Origin: Chryseobacterium glaciei | GTDB taxonomy: Bacteria; Bacteroidota; Bacteroidia; Flavobacteriales; Weeksellaceae | Direction of reading: 5' to 3' | Length of the DNA: 64,000 nucleotides | Assembly: GCF_001648155.1 (NCBI RefSeq) | Contig: NZ_CP015199.1 | Span: forward strand, 62,001 to 126,000 | Shown here: positions 28,269-37,407 of the stretch, piece by piece | Position numbering within the stretch: position 1 is the first letter of the stretch | Layout of the letters: each line of letters begins with the position of its first letter | Notes under the pieces: model-generated | Told to the model about the DNA's origin: nothing | Seen by the model: only the letters and a program-made list of their open reading frames with translations | Database searches by the model: none | Position numbers and translations under genes: made by a program

Positions 28269-28976
28269 CTAGTATAAAGCCACGGCCTGGAACTTCGTTC
28301 CCTGGCCTCCTCCACCTTGTCGACATGTGATGTATGGGTTACAAGTACCCTCCAGTTTAATGGTGTGAGTTCCGGCAGTCAGTTTTACAAAAGCACTGCC
28401 TGTATTAAAGAAAATACCTTTAAGAGCTTCTGCACTGGTGCCTGTTCCGGTACCTACAGAAGAATTGGTGTATATATTTGTAGATTTTACTACAATTATA
28501 TTATCAACCACCAAATGTGTTCTCAACATTTTGGAACCTCCATCTGTAGGAGCAACACCAGTACCATATTTAAAGACATCCCAGATAGGAACAGCAAAAT
28601 TAATCTGTACCAAAGCATCTTTTGTAAGAGTAATTGTCTGGCTTTGGATCATACCCGGTGTTCTGGCATCATCTCCATTAGGATTACTGTCGCTAATACC
28701 GACGTCTGTAATTGGAGTAAGATCAAACAGAACTTCATAAGAATTAGATGAAATAGCATTTGCTGGTACAGATTTTAATGCACCATTGGCATCTGCAACT
28801 ACTATTTTATCTACACTGGAATTAAAAGTATTGGGAAGAAGATTTCTTACCCTAGCTGTTCCATTAACGTCTAATGTGTTTGTAGGAGTGCTTGTGTTTA
28901 CACCTACCAGTCCGGTCTGTGCATTGATCATTACTGATGCTATCGCAACAGCAACAGTGAAACATTTTTTTTTCAT
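28269..28976 (-). CDS. Secreted VGVNT-module protein A
   Basis: 235 residues: signal peptide ending MINAQ, then VGVNTSTPTNTLDVNGTARVRNLLP and VDKIVVADANGALKSV, the opening module shared with other secreted proteins in this window. The C-terminal 150 residues (LTPITDVGISDSNPNGDDAR ... HTIKLEGTCNPYITCRQGGG) look like a jelly-roll/beta-sandwich domain, not assigned. The first about 50 residues and the upstream DNA match the next gene at 29173, so the two arose by tandem duplication and then diverged or exchanged C-termini. Confidence 0.75.
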   Translation of the reverse strand: MKKKCFTVAVAIASVMINAQTGLVGVNTSTPTNTLDVNGTARVRNLLPNTFNSSVDKIVVADANGALKSVPANAISSNSYEVLFDLTPITDVGISDSNPNGDDARTPGMIQSQTITLTKDALVQINFAVPIWDVFKYGTGVAPTDGGSKMLRTHLVVDNIIVVKSTNIYTNSSVGTGTGTSAEALKGIFFNTGSAFVKLTAGTHTIKLEGTCNPYITCRQGGGGQGTKFQAVALY

Positions 28977-29026
28977 TTGTAAGATTTATAATTGTGTTTA
29001 ATTTGTGTTTTTGATTGAATGAATTG

Positions 29027-29091
29027 TTATAATATTAGATAAAATAGTTTTTTCTACTTTGCTATAGTATTTCTGCTTAATTTAAATGAAG
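29027..29091 (-). pseudogene. 3' fragment of the small HTH gene (duplication footprint)
   Basis: The minus strand reads KLSRNTIAK-stop-KKLFYLIL, which matches the last residues of the intact HTH protein at 29853 (QLSRNTIAKWKKLFYPIL) with Trp replaced by TAG. It lies just upstream of gene 28269, exactly as the intact HTH gene lies upstream of gene 29173. Confidence 0.65.
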
Positions 29092-29172
29092 CGCCAAGCG
29101 AGAATTAATAACGATTTTATAATAATCTTTTTGAAGGATAAAAATTAATTCATATAAAATTGCGAAGTATAT

Positions 29173-29802
29173 TTATTCTAATCTTGTTAGAGTTACTCTA
29201 TAGCTTCTACTGACATTCCCGTTATTCGTAACATTTATTGTCCCAGCAGACGGCATTGTTAGTGTATAATTAAGAGCAGTACTATCACCTCCATCTTGAC
29301 AGACTGGCTTGCCTGTCCAAGTAGTAGTTGTAGTATTTTTATTTGGTTCTCCAAAAGTAGGCCCTTTAGTAGCACTAGGACTAAGAAGTCCTGTAACTCC
29401 CCTAATAGTAAAACTTCCATTAAAAGAATAATTAATCATAAGATACTCAGCAACAGCAACATAAACACATCCATCTGAATCAATAACAATCACTTTATAA
29501 ATACCTTGAGCTACCCCGGTAATTAATGTTCCGGTAGCACCACTTGCGACAGTAACCGAATTTGAAGTAAGTTCCCCATAAACAGCAGAAGGAGATGCTT
29601 TTACCAAAACCCCATTAGTATCAGAATACACAGGAGTAACAGCTGTTGATCCTGCTACAGGAATAATCGTTCTTACTCTTGTATTACCATTTACATCTAA
29701 TGTATTTGTAGGAGCACTTGTGTTTACACCCACAAGCCCAGTCTGTGCATTGATCATTACTGATGCTATGGCAACAGCAACAGTGAAACATTTTCTTTTC
29801 AT
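29173..29802 (-). CDS. Secreted VGVNT-module protein B
   Basis: 209 residues with signal peptide (MKRKCFTVAVAIASVMINAQ) and VGVNTSAPTNTLDVNGNTRVRTI, nearly identical to protein A over the first part. The C-terminal region is different: GATGTLITGVAQGIYKVIVI ... YRVTLTRLE, a beta-rich domain. It lies 50 bases after the small HTH gene, with which it may be co-transcribed. Surface or secreted role inferred. Confidence 0.75.
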   Translation of the reverse strand: MKRKCFTVAVAIASVMINAQTGLVGVNTSAPTNTLDVNGNTRVRTIIPVAGSTAVTPVYSDTNGVLVKASPSAVYGELTSNSVTVASGATGTLITGVAQGIYKVIVIDSDGCVYVAVAEYLMINYSFNGSFTIRGVTGLLSPSATKGPTFGEPNKNTTTTTWTGKPVCQDGGDSTALNYTLTMPSAGTINVTNNGNVSRSYRVTLTRLE

Positions 29803-29852
29803 TTGTAAGATTTATAATTGTGTTTAATTTGTGTTTTTGATTGAATGAATTA

Positions 29853-30191
29853 TCAGAGTATTGGATAAAATAGTTTCTTCCACTTAGCGATCGTATTTCG
29901 GCTTAGTTGAAAATGTATTGATAATTGAGAATTATTAAGTTTATTTTTAATCTGATATTCCAAAATTTCGTGAATTGCTGAGATATCATAAGATTTATGT
30001 CTCTGATTGGATAAAGAAATTTCTTTATTTTTAACATCAAATAATAAGGAATTAAGTTTTATAATATCTAAAAATGATAATTCCTGCTTGCTCAATATCG
30101 GATTACATTGTTCTCTTTTTTCCGGATACTTTCTTGCTATAATATCGTTGTAGATTTTTTTGTAATCTGGAGATCCTATTTTTTGCATCAT
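29853..30191 (-). CDS. Small HTH protein, 110-residue family (copy 1)
   Basis: 112 residues. A C-terminal transposase-type helix-turn-helix is clear: ILEYQIKNKLNNSQLSIHFQ then LSRNTIAKWKKLF. The N-terminal 70 residues (SPDYKKIYNDIIARKYPEKR) are conserved in the paralogue at 56777. Both copies precede secreted surface-protein genes, so a local regulator is plausible. An origin from a transposase or recombinase accessory protein is an alternative. Confidence 0.7.
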   Translation of the reverse strand: MMQKIGSPDYKKIYNDIIARKYPEKREQCNPILSKQELSFLDIIKLNSLLFDVKNKEISLSNQRHKSYDISAIHEILEYQIKNKLNNSQLSIHFQLSRNTIAKWKKLFYPIL

Positions 30192-30518
30192 GTGTTTTTT
30201 AGAACTTACTTAATTTTAAAATCTGATTTTGATTTTGCCTAAATTGTCTTTATCCCTATTTGACATTTTATTGAAAAAATTAATCCAAGAAATAATCATC
30301 TTGTTACTATTTTTTGACACTGCAAATTTGCTCTTTCTGCTCTTTCCTTCAAAGAAAACACACCTTACTTAGCTATGACAATCAAGAAAAAACTGAATGA
30401 GATAGTTATGTAATACCTATCACGACGTATAAAAATCTGTAATAGATATATTTTAAAACTCTCATTATCAAACATTTAAAACTAAGCGATAACTCATAAA
30501 ACTACTGAAAGTAAGATG
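30192..30518. other. Intergenic region
   Basis: About 330 bases, AT-rich; no repeat, promoter match or gene recognised. Confidence 0.35.
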
Positions 30519-31949
30519 TTATTTATTATTGATGTTTTTCATCCAGATATAAATATCTTCATCGGAAGAAATATTCAACTTTTTTCTCAATCTGTTTTTT
30601 CTGGTTTGTATAGATTGAGGCTGTACAAATGTGTAAGCAGCTATATCTTTAGCAGAAAAATTCAGAAATAATAATGCACAGAACTTTAATTCTGTATTGA
30701 TGAGCTGAGGTTCAATTTCTAACAGTTTTGGGAAAAACTCAGGATAAACTTCCTGAAATCTTGTAAGGAACTCAGGATCATTGTTTTTAGCTAATTGTAC
30801 CACTTCATCAAAAGCAACGTTCAGTTTTTGACTTAATTCTTTTGTCTCCTGTACTTTTACATCTAAAATTCTGTTTTTTTTGCGCATTCTTTTTACGACT
30901 AAAAAGATAAAAATAACCAAGCCTAAAATTCCAACCCAGATACTGTAGAGTAAAAATTTATTTTTTTCTTTTATTTTGTTTTCCTTTTTTGTGACTAGTT
31001 CTTTTACTGTATTTTCAATTTCGGGTTGTTTAACATTTATTAAACTGTCGGTAATCAAAGTATATTTTTGGTGATATTCTCTGGCAGAATTTTCATCGCC
31101 GGCCTGTTTATAAACTTTGGAAACAGCGTCATAGAGCCATCGCACCTGTATAACATTTTTACCTTTTTTAGATAATTGGATAGCCTTATGATAATTAAGG
31201 ATGGCCGAATCATACTCCTTTTTATGTTCATTAATTAAGCCTTTTATTTTATATAATTTAAAATTGCTGTTCCCAAGTACCTTTATTGATTGAGCTTCCA
31301 ATGGTTTAAGCTTCATTTCTGCAGAATCAAATCTTTTTTCTTCAATATCAATTTCTATTAACGCCAGAGTATACCATAATAACATGGCCTTTAATTTGGG
31401 CGTCAATTTTTTTTCATGTCGTAAAATATCAGTTCCTTTCTGGATGTAGAATCTGGATGAATCTAATTGATTTCTAGTTTTATATACCGTTCCTATTTCG
31501 CAAAAAGCATAAGATTTATGATATATTCTTACTGAATCAATCGGAACTTCGTCAGACAATATGGTGATTTCTTTAAACTCAGAGATCGCTTCCTGATAAA
31601 GTCCCATATTAAAATAGTTAAAGCCCAACGTATTTTTAACTAAAATCTGAAAGTCGGAATTATTCTGAGCATATTCGGTATTTTCTGCCAGTTTTAAAAA
31701 TTCCATCCCTTTTTTGTAATTCTTTGCGTATGAATAACCGTTAGAGAGATTTAGATATCCTACTGCAATTCCTTTAGAATAGCTGATTGTTTTAGACTCT
31801 TTCAGTAAGAGCATGTTTTTTTTAATGTACTCATCGTACTTACCTTCTCTGGCTAAAATTTCGGTCTTATCGAACTCTAAGTCAATATATTTGGTCGAAA
31901 TTTGTTGTCCAGACAATAGAATGGAAAAAAATAAAATAAAAAGTTTCAT
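30519..31949 (-). CDS. TPR sensor with LuxR-type HTH (membrane-anchored regulator)
   Basis: 476 residues: signal sequence (MKLFILFFSILLSGQQ), about seven TPR-like repeats at 50-310 (AVGYLNLSNGYSYAKNYKKG, GFNYFNMGLYQEAISEFKEI), one membrane helix at about 330-352 (FLLYSIWVGILGLVIFIFLVV), a coiled linker, and a C-terminal LuxR-like HTH (LKFCALLFLNFSAKDIAAYT then VQPQSIQTRKNRLRKKLNIS). This layout is common in Flavobacteriia, where the cytoplasmic HTH controls surface genes. It lies upstream of the minus-strand secreted-protein block, a plausible target. Confidence 0.8.
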   Translation of the reverse strand: MKLFILFFSILLSGQQISTKYIDLEFDKTEILAREGKYDEYIKKNMLLLKESKTISYSKGIAVGYLNLSNGYSYAKNYKKGMEFLKLAENTEYAQNNSDFQILVKNTLGFNYFNMGLYQEAISEFKEITILSDEVPIDSVRIYHKSYAFCEIGTVYKTRNQLDSSRFYIQKGTDILRHEKKLTPKLKAMLLWYTLALIEIDIEEKRFDSAEMKLKPLEAQSIKVLGNSNFKLYKIKGLINEHKKEYDSAILNYHKAIQLSKKGKNVIQVRWLYDAVSKVYKQAGDENSAREYHQKYTLITDSLINVKQPEIENTVKELVTKKENKIKEKNKFLLYSIWVGILGLVIFIFLVVKRMRKKNRILDVKVQETKELSQKLNVAFDEVVQLAKNNDPEFLTRFQEVYPEFFPKLLEIEPQLINTELKFCALLFLNFSAKDIAAYTFVQPQSIQTRKNRLRKKLNISSDEDIYIWMKNINNK

Positions 31950-32700
31950 TTTGTGTTAATTATTTATAAATATAAAAGTAAAATATTCCTAAATAGTAAT
32001 TGAAATTGAAATTATCATACTAAATTAACAATATTATCATTATATCTAGATTAAATAATTCAAAATTATGTTTACATATTTCAAAAAATCATGATTGATT
32101 TATTTTGGGGGCAATAATAAAAATTTACATGTTATAAATTCGTTTAAATACATATTACACAGATATGACATTTTGAGTTTTTAACATTTTTGAGCATTTT
32201 TTTCTATCTAAAAACAATACGCTTTCTCAATCAAATAACAATAAATGATTATTCTTTTCTATAAATAATAAGTAAGGAGGTTGTGTCACATATAAGTAAA
32301 GCCCTATTTTTTGTATTTTCTAAAAATAAAAGCTTAAAATTGAACTTTCCTGTTTTTAAATTCTTAATAAAAAACAAAAAAGCTAAAATCCATACAAACA
32401 AACACAATAACAAATAAAAAACTACCTATCAACACATTACAAACATGTAACACCCGTGTCATACGTGATAATTTGCAAAAACCTGATCTTCTAATGTAAT
32501 ATTGCCGAGTCAAATTTTATAAATATTGGGTAAAAAAATTTGAAGATTCTAAACACACAAATAAGTCGAAAATTAGTTATACAGGGTAATACTGCCCTGT
32601 ATAAAATGAAGAGACAAAAAGAAGAATTAAAATTAATCTCGTGTTTTCTGAAACTTCATATTTACTCGATAATGACCATCATCATTTTATTTTCTCAAAT
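31950..32700. other. Long intergenic region with dyad before a small HTH gene
   Basis: About 750 AT-rich bases. Notable pieces are a TACA-N4-TGTA site at 32438-32449 (TACAAACATGTA) and a perfect dyad at 32578-32603. No gene recognised. Confidence 0.4.
32578..32603 (+). promoter_or_regulatory. Perfect 9-bp dyad upstream of HTH gene
   Basis: tatacaggg, 8-base spacer, ccctgtata: a perfect inverted repeat ending 97 bases before the HTH start at 32701. Could be an operator for autoregulation or an mRNA leader hairpin. There is no equivalent before the paralogue at 55771. Confidence 0.4.
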
Positions 32701-33120
32701 ATGATTTTTAAGAATATTCATATCGGCAAATTAGTACAAACAAGAGTCAGTGAAACAGATTTTTCGGTAGAAAGAATCATCAATTTTTTACAATGCGACG
32801 AAGAAGATCTAGAAAAAATGTATAATAGTGCCTCTCTGGATTCAGAAATACTTCTAAAGTGGAGTAAATTATTAAAATATGATTTCTTTAGGATGTATTC
32901 ACAACATCTTTTATTATACTCTCCTCCATCTTCTGTTACTTATAATGAGACAAAGAATCAGAAAACAGAGCTCCCTGAATTTAGAAAAAATATATATTCA
33001 GTTGAAATTATAGACTTCATCCTAGGCCTATTAAGGACTAACGAAAAATCAAAACAACAAATAATAAGTGAATACAAAATACCTAAAACTACACTATATA
33101 AATGGTTGAAAAAATATTAG
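32701..33120 (+). CDS. Small HTH protein, 140-residue family (copy 1)
   Basis: Starting at ATG 32701 (MIFKNIHIGKLVQTRV) the protein aligns from its first residues with the paralogue at 55771; an upstream GTG at 32641 is open but not supported. An N-terminal helix-turn-helix-like region (FSVERIINFLQCDEEDLEKM) is followed by LLKWSKLLKYDFFRMYSQHL and a C-terminal transposase-like HTH (SKQQIISEYKIPKTTLYKWL). The family is widespread in Chryseobacterium next to surface or mobile genes; its function is not established. Confidence 0.7.
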   Translation: MIFKNIHIGKLVQTRVSETDFSVERIINFLQCDEEDLEKMYNSASLDSEILLKWSKLLKYDFFRMYSQHLLLYSPPSSVTYNETKNQKTELPEFRKNIYSVEIIDFILGLLRTNEKSKQQIISEYKIPKTTLYKWLKKY

Positions 33121-33280
33121 CGAAAAAATTTAACCCTACAACAAAGAGTATTTGCTAATATGAATAATTGATAAACAAGTTTTTTTATTATTAGATTCGG
33201 TGAGAATACTATTTTACTACTCACCGAATTGCTTTTCCCCCAGTTAAAATTTTACAATTTTTAATTATATTTTTAATACA

Positions 33281-33314
33281 AAAAGCCTTTAAATAGTATT
33301 ATTTAAAGGCTTTT
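33281..33314 (+). terminator. Hairpin terminator
   Basis: Perfect 14-bp stem aaaagcctttaaat / atttaaaggctttt with a six-base loop, about 160 bases after the HTH gene. Confidence 0.65.
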
Positions 33315-33456
33315 GAAGTTATTCAATTTGAGAAGAGCGGGACTCTCACTTATTACTTTAATATACATCAGTTTTACTTAAATAATTATCATTATATGGA
33401 CTATTATTGTCTGTAGTACTACTCATTGTAATGATTTTCAATGTTATACAAATAAA

Positions 33457-34019
33457 ACCTGTTGTGCATTTAGGTTAAGCTAATTTTTGTTTTGTTTAGA
33501 CTTCTTTTAAAGACAAAAAACTTTATCTACTGAATCATTGTAAAAGAAGTAATTTTAGAAGCAATTCTTGCTACTAAGCCTAGAAACATTTTAGCAAAAT
33601 TGAGATTGATTGAAAATTGTCCTCCCAATTGAGAGATTGTAGTTTCAATTGACTGCGTCGAACTACCTCGTTAGGTTTCTCGTATTCGTTCAATAAAAAA
33701 AGATTTCTTTTCCTTTTATTATAAACACTTTGTTCAATTTTATCATCCAAACCAGCTCCAGGAATACATCTAAACAGCTTTAATTCAGAATTTATTGACA
33801 TATATTCTGCGGTGATGTTAAAGACAACAAGCTCCAGGTCAAAAAGTTTTGGAATTCTAATTTGTTTTATAGATTTGATATGACCACAAGATTTTGTCAA
33901 TTCTTTTAAAATAATTTTGAATAAGATCATCCACTTCTTTAATAGATTGGTAGTCAATTAAATATAAGATTTATTTAACCAAATGATTTTTTTTATTCTT
34001 TACTAAATGCACAACGGGT
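33457..34019 (-). mobile_element. IS982-family remnant with terminal inverted repeats
   Basis: Bounded by acctgttgtgcatttag (33457) and the reverse complement of acccgttgtgcatttag (34003-34019). Between them a 125-codon minus-strand fragment (33580-33957) contains YMSINSELKLFRCIPG and KIEQSVYNKRKRNLFLLNEY, typical of the N-terminal part of IS982 transposases. At about 560 bases it is roughly half a full element; the catalytic part is missing, so it could move only in trans. No target duplication is obvious. Confidence 0.75.
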
Positions 34020-34023
34020 CTAT

Positions 34024-35385
34024 TTATCTTCTAACATCAACAAATGGTTTATCACTTTCAAATAAAACTTCTCCGTTTTGATCCGAAGTTGATTTATATA
34101 TTGCTGATTTTGAATAAATTTTATTTAAAGCCGATGAAAGCAGGGTTTCATTAGAATCACCCAACGGCAAAAGCGGCAAGGCTATGTATTCATTTACCAT
34201 AATTTGCGGAGAAATTCCGTTGCTGTAACCTCCTTCCCCATTGGCATTGAAAACTTTATAAATAACAGGATGAATCTGCCATGTGACCTTTTTAGGTTTT
34301 CGTTTATCTTCAATGGCAAAACCTGCCATGTCTTTTCCTAATGTAACCTGGCCAATCTGAGTCACTTGCAGATAAGGTTTTAAATTATTAATAACAATTT
34401 CCGAAGCCGAAGCTGTGTTGTTTGAAGTAAGAATATAAACTTTATTCAAACCTAATGCATTGGCGTGAAGCGTATTAAAATCAAGTGCATTGGGATCGTA
34501 TGCAATTTGTTGTGCAAATGTTCTTTTTACTTCGCCCCCGTTTTTATTTCCTTTATAGGTAATAAATTGTGAATTGGCTGTTATCCCCGACGGAATCAGC
34601 GAACAAAGCGCTGCCGCAGACGAAACCGAACCACCATAATTGTACCGAAGATCAAGAATTAATTCCTGTACTCCTGCAGCTTTAAATTCGATAAACTTTT
34701 GATTCAAAGTCTGTGTCATCCCATCCGGAAAGTCGTAAATGTAAAGATATCCGGTCTTTTTACCGTTTTCTTCAAAAATTTTAGACATCACCGACTGTTC
34801 AAAGGAATATCCGTAATAAACGGTTATATTTTTTTCATTAACAATTGTATTATTTTGCCAGTCTCCAACGGTCAATTCAAAAACGGTCTGATTAGGAATT
34901 GATGAGGTTAACTGCTCCGCATTAGAAGCTGTGATCAGTGTTCCGTTGATTTTTTTGATCATCATTCCTCTTTTTAATCCAGCATTCATGGCAGGTGAAT
35001 TATTAAGAACGAGTTTTATGACCGTCACTACGTCGCCATTTCCCAACTGTAAAATAGCATAGTCAAAACCGTACATATTGCGGATAGAACGCGGATAGGT
35101 AGAAGAATCCTGTGTATCAACAATATAGGAAAAACGATCCTGCGGCGACAGTAAACTCTGAAAAAAGTCTTTGACAGAAAGATGGTAATCCGGTTTTGCA
35201 GGCATCTGATCTGCCCAATAATAATAGCGTTTCATGCTGTCCTGAACCCAGACATTTTTATATTCCGTGCTGCCTTCCGGAAAATCGGGAATTCCTTCAT
35301 CTGCGTCTCTGCACGATACAAAACTGATGCCTATTACTAAAATAAGCAATACACGAAATTGTAAAAAACTCTTGATTTTTTTCAT
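34024..35385 (-). CDS. S41-family peptidase lipoprotein with PDZ domain
   Basis: 453 residues. Lipoprotein signal (GISFVSCRDADEG), an N-terminal helical region (KNVWVQDSMKRYYYWADQMP), a PDZ domain at about 120-190 (NNSPAMNAGLKRGMMIKKIN) and the S41 catalytic core (ELILDLRYNYGGSVSSAA; NTASASEIVINNL with the nucleophile Ser; VTLGKDMAGFAI with the Lys). It probably processes outer-membrane or surface proteins in the periplasm. It follows a lipoprotein gene by four bases. The stop abuts the IS982 remnant at 34019. Confidence 0.85.
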   Translation of the reverse strand: MKKIKSFLQFRVLLILVIGISFVSCRDADEGIPDFPEGSTEYKNVWVQDSMKRYYYWADQMPAKPDYHLSVKDFFQSLLSPQDRFSYIVDTQDSSTYPRSIRNMYGFDYAILQLGNGDVVTVIKLVLNNSPAMNAGLKRGMMIKKINGTLITASNAEQLTSSIPNQTVFELTVGDWQNNTIVNEKNITVYYGYSFEQSVMSKIFEENGKKTGYLYIYDFPDGMTQTLNQKFIEFKAAGVQELILDLRYNYGGSVSSAAALCSLIPSGITANSQFITYKGNKNGGEVKRTFAQQIAYDPNALDFNTLHANALGLNKVYILTSNNTASASEIVINNLKPYLQVTQIGQVTLGKDMAGFAIEDKRKPKKVTWQIHPVIYKVFNANGEGGYSNGISPQIMVNEYIALPLLPLGDSNETLLSSALNKIYSKSAIYKSTSDQNGEVLFESDKPFVDVRR

Positions 35386-35389
35386 CGTT

Positions 35390-36130
35390 TTATAGATAAT
35401 CTGCTACGTCTATATCACCTTTTACGACCAATACTCCGTTCTCCATTTTTTCCTGAAGGACAATCATATTGGCGCCAATATCCTGTTTTACTTTCACCTG
35501 AATAAGTCCGGAACCTGCGTAAGGTTCTGTCGTTCCGGGTTTGTATAATTCCAAATACACCGGAGCCGTTGTGCTGAAAAAATTATAGATTTTCACAGCG
35601 GTAAAATTATCTTTTCCGATATTTTCAAATTCTGCCAGAACTACTCCGTTTTCCCTTTTCAGAACGCCTTTAACATCATTTAAAGAAGAGCCTGAGAATT
35701 CTCCCAAATTCGGGAAAATAAACTCAAAACCTACTTTTCCTAGATTAACTTGAGGTTTAACGGCATAAGTTTTAAGGAAAATTCCGGGAAGATTAAAGAA
35801 GCTCAGATTTTTATAATCTCCTGCATTGTTGTAATTTATATTGTATTTCGCTATTTGAGCGCCTGTTTCATTATTGTAGATTGCCAATTCATCAGTTTCG
35901 CCTTTATCCAGCACAAACTGAAGCTGTGTTTCTATTTTATCGCTGTAAGAAAATTTTCCGTTAATAGATATCGGTGATCCGTTAAGTCTTAATTGAAGAA
36001 TATCCGGTTTAGAAAATCCTTTAATATTGACTTCCGCAGGTTTTTGAGCTTTATCATATACCTCTAATGTATCGTTATCGGTACAGGAAAATAGTAATGT
36101 AAATAGTATCAGTGTTATGATATTTTTCAT
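35390..36130 (-). CDS. Uncharacterised lipoprotein, partner of the S41 peptidase
   Basis: 246 residues beginning MKNIITLILFTLLFSCTDND, a lipoprotein signal. The rest is beta-rich (KPDILQLRLNGSPISINGKF, PVYLELYKPGTTEPYAGSGL) without a recognised domain. It is the first gene of a two-gene operon with the S41 peptidase; a terminator lies upstream of it. Confidence 0.7.
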   Translation of the reverse strand: MKNIITLILFTLLFSCTDNDTLEVYDKAQKPAEVNIKGFSKPDILQLRLNGSPISINGKFSYSDKIETQLQFVLDKGETDELAIYNNETGAQIAKYNINYNNAGDYKNLSFFNLPGIFLKTYAVKPQVNLGKVGFEFIFPNLGEFSGSSLNDVKGVLKRENGVVLAEFENIGKDNFTAVKIYNFFSTTAPVYLELYKPGTTEPYAGSGLIQVKVKQDIGANMIVLQEKMENGVLVVKGDIDVADYL

Positions 36131-36169
36131 CTATATTATTTTAAACTATAAAAAATTTAAACTTAAAAA

Positions 36170-36196
36170 ATTGCCCTACCCAAGAAGCAGGGCAAT
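36170..36196 (-). terminator. Terminator after the T9SS gene
   Basis: attgccct / agggcaat stem; the T run lies on the minus-strand downstream side. It separates the signalling locus from the S41 peptidase operon. Confidence 0.7.
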
Positions 36197-36358
36197 GGAT
36201 TATAAAAAAAAACTAAATTGGATGTTTGTAACTAAATTTTATATATAAGCTGTTTGACAGGGTTATTTATTTTTAAAATTTTCATGGTTTTTAAAAACAT
36301 CTTAGTGTTTAAAAGGAAAATTGGTTATTTTTTTGAATGTCCGCTTTTAGTAATAACA

Positions 36359-36398
36359 TTTTTAACGCGAAGAGCGCAAAGATTTCTTTAATTATTTC
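36359..36398 (+). repeat. Dispersed intergenic repeat, partial copy D
   Basis: tttttaacgcgaagagcgca then aagatttctttaatta; first block only of the family at 2581, 11728 and 13778. Confidence 0.5.
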
Positions 36399-36416
36399 AA
36401 ATTGCGGCTCATCACA

Positions 36417-37331
36417 TTATTTTTTGATAAACTTCAGCTTTTCTGATGTGTTTCCGTCAGAAACCTCAGCAAAATAAATACCTGCAGAAAGCGCTGAAAC
36501 ATTCATGGTTTTCGAATATTTAGTCATTAAAACTTTTTGTCCTGCCATGTTGTAAATTGAAACCGTAGTGGTATTTTCTTTTAATTTCGGATTAAGCTGT
36601 AGTTGTAGAGAATTTGTTACAGGATTTTCCATTATTTTGGTTAAGTTTTTAACTTCTTTTACATCTTTTGTGTTTAAAACTGAAGAATAAATAGAAATCT
36701 CATCAATATTGATATTCTGAGAATTAGGAGCCGAACCAGATGATATTCTGTTTGACCATAAACCGATGTAAATCTTTTTTCCTGCAAAAGCCGAAATATT
36801 AACTAAAGATTCAGCAAACTGAGTAAGATCTGTTGGTAAAGTTGCACTGGCACTAAATCTATATGTTGCCCCACCTGCATTTTGTGCATCTGTTGCCAAT
36901 TGTTGAAAATCAGACAATTCAGGCACTTGTTTTTGAGGGGTGCTCACAAAAATATAAATATCTCTGCTTACACTTGTATGGGTAGATCTTTGTCTTCCGA
37001 TATAACCTGCCAATGTGATAGTTCCTCCCGCTCCTGTAAGATCGATCTCAGGTGAAATGATCCAATCATTTTCGGCTGCAAATCCGGTTGCATTTCCGCT
37101 GGGCACCAAGTTGATCGAATGACGTAGAACTCCAGAAGTTCCGTACGTCAAAGCTGTCCCGTTGTAATAAATATTTGGTCCTTGAAGCCATTTGTTTCCA
37201 TTTCCGTTTAGATCATGGAAAGTCCATCCCTGTAGAGAAGCAGGTGTGTCAAATGTATTACTCCAAACAAGATATTGTGCAAATATTGCTTGTGATAATA
37301 ATAGAATAGATAATAAAATTAATTTTTTCAT
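36417..37331 (-). CDS. T9SS-sorted secreted protein with choice-of-anchor-J-like domain
   Basis: Start chosen at 37331 (MKKLILLSILLLSQAIFAQ, signal peptide); the frame is open further upstream into the preceding gene but that part lacks a signal. The body (NTFDTPASLQGWTFHDLNGN ... AAENDWIISPEIDLTG) is the beta-sandwich domain common in Bacteroidota surface proteins. The C-terminus (ENPVTNSLQLQLNP ... MAGQKVLMTKYSKTMNVSAL then AGIYFAEVSDG, KFIKK) is a type A sorting domain, so it is exported by the type IX system and anchored to the surface. 304 residues. Confidence 0.85.
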   Translation of the reverse strand: MKKLILLSILLLSQAIFAQYLVWSNTFDTPASLQGWTFHDLNGNGNKWLQGPNIYYNGTALTYGTSGVLRHSINLVPSGNATGFAAENDWIISPEIDLTGAGGTITLAGYIGRQRSTHTSVSRDIYIFVSTPQKQVPELSDFQQLATDAQNAGGATYRFSASATLPTDLTQFAESLVNISAFAGKKIYIGLWSNRISSGSAPNSQNINIDEISIYSSVLNTKDVKEVKNLTKIMENPVTNSLQLQLNPKLKENTTTVSIYNMAGQKVLMTKYSKTMNVSALSAGIYFAEVSDGNTSEKLKFIKK

Positions 37332-37407
37332 AATACCAATTATTAAAGTTTTTTTGTTTGTAATAAAAGCAGGGAATGGCAATAATACCATCCCTGCATT
37401 TAAGAAA

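Noticed and set aside
28317..28751. Plus-strand frames of 100-144 codons opposite gene 28269
   Set aside because: Cys/Ser-rich nonsense composition typical of antisense frames; the minus-strand protein has a signal peptide and a shared module.
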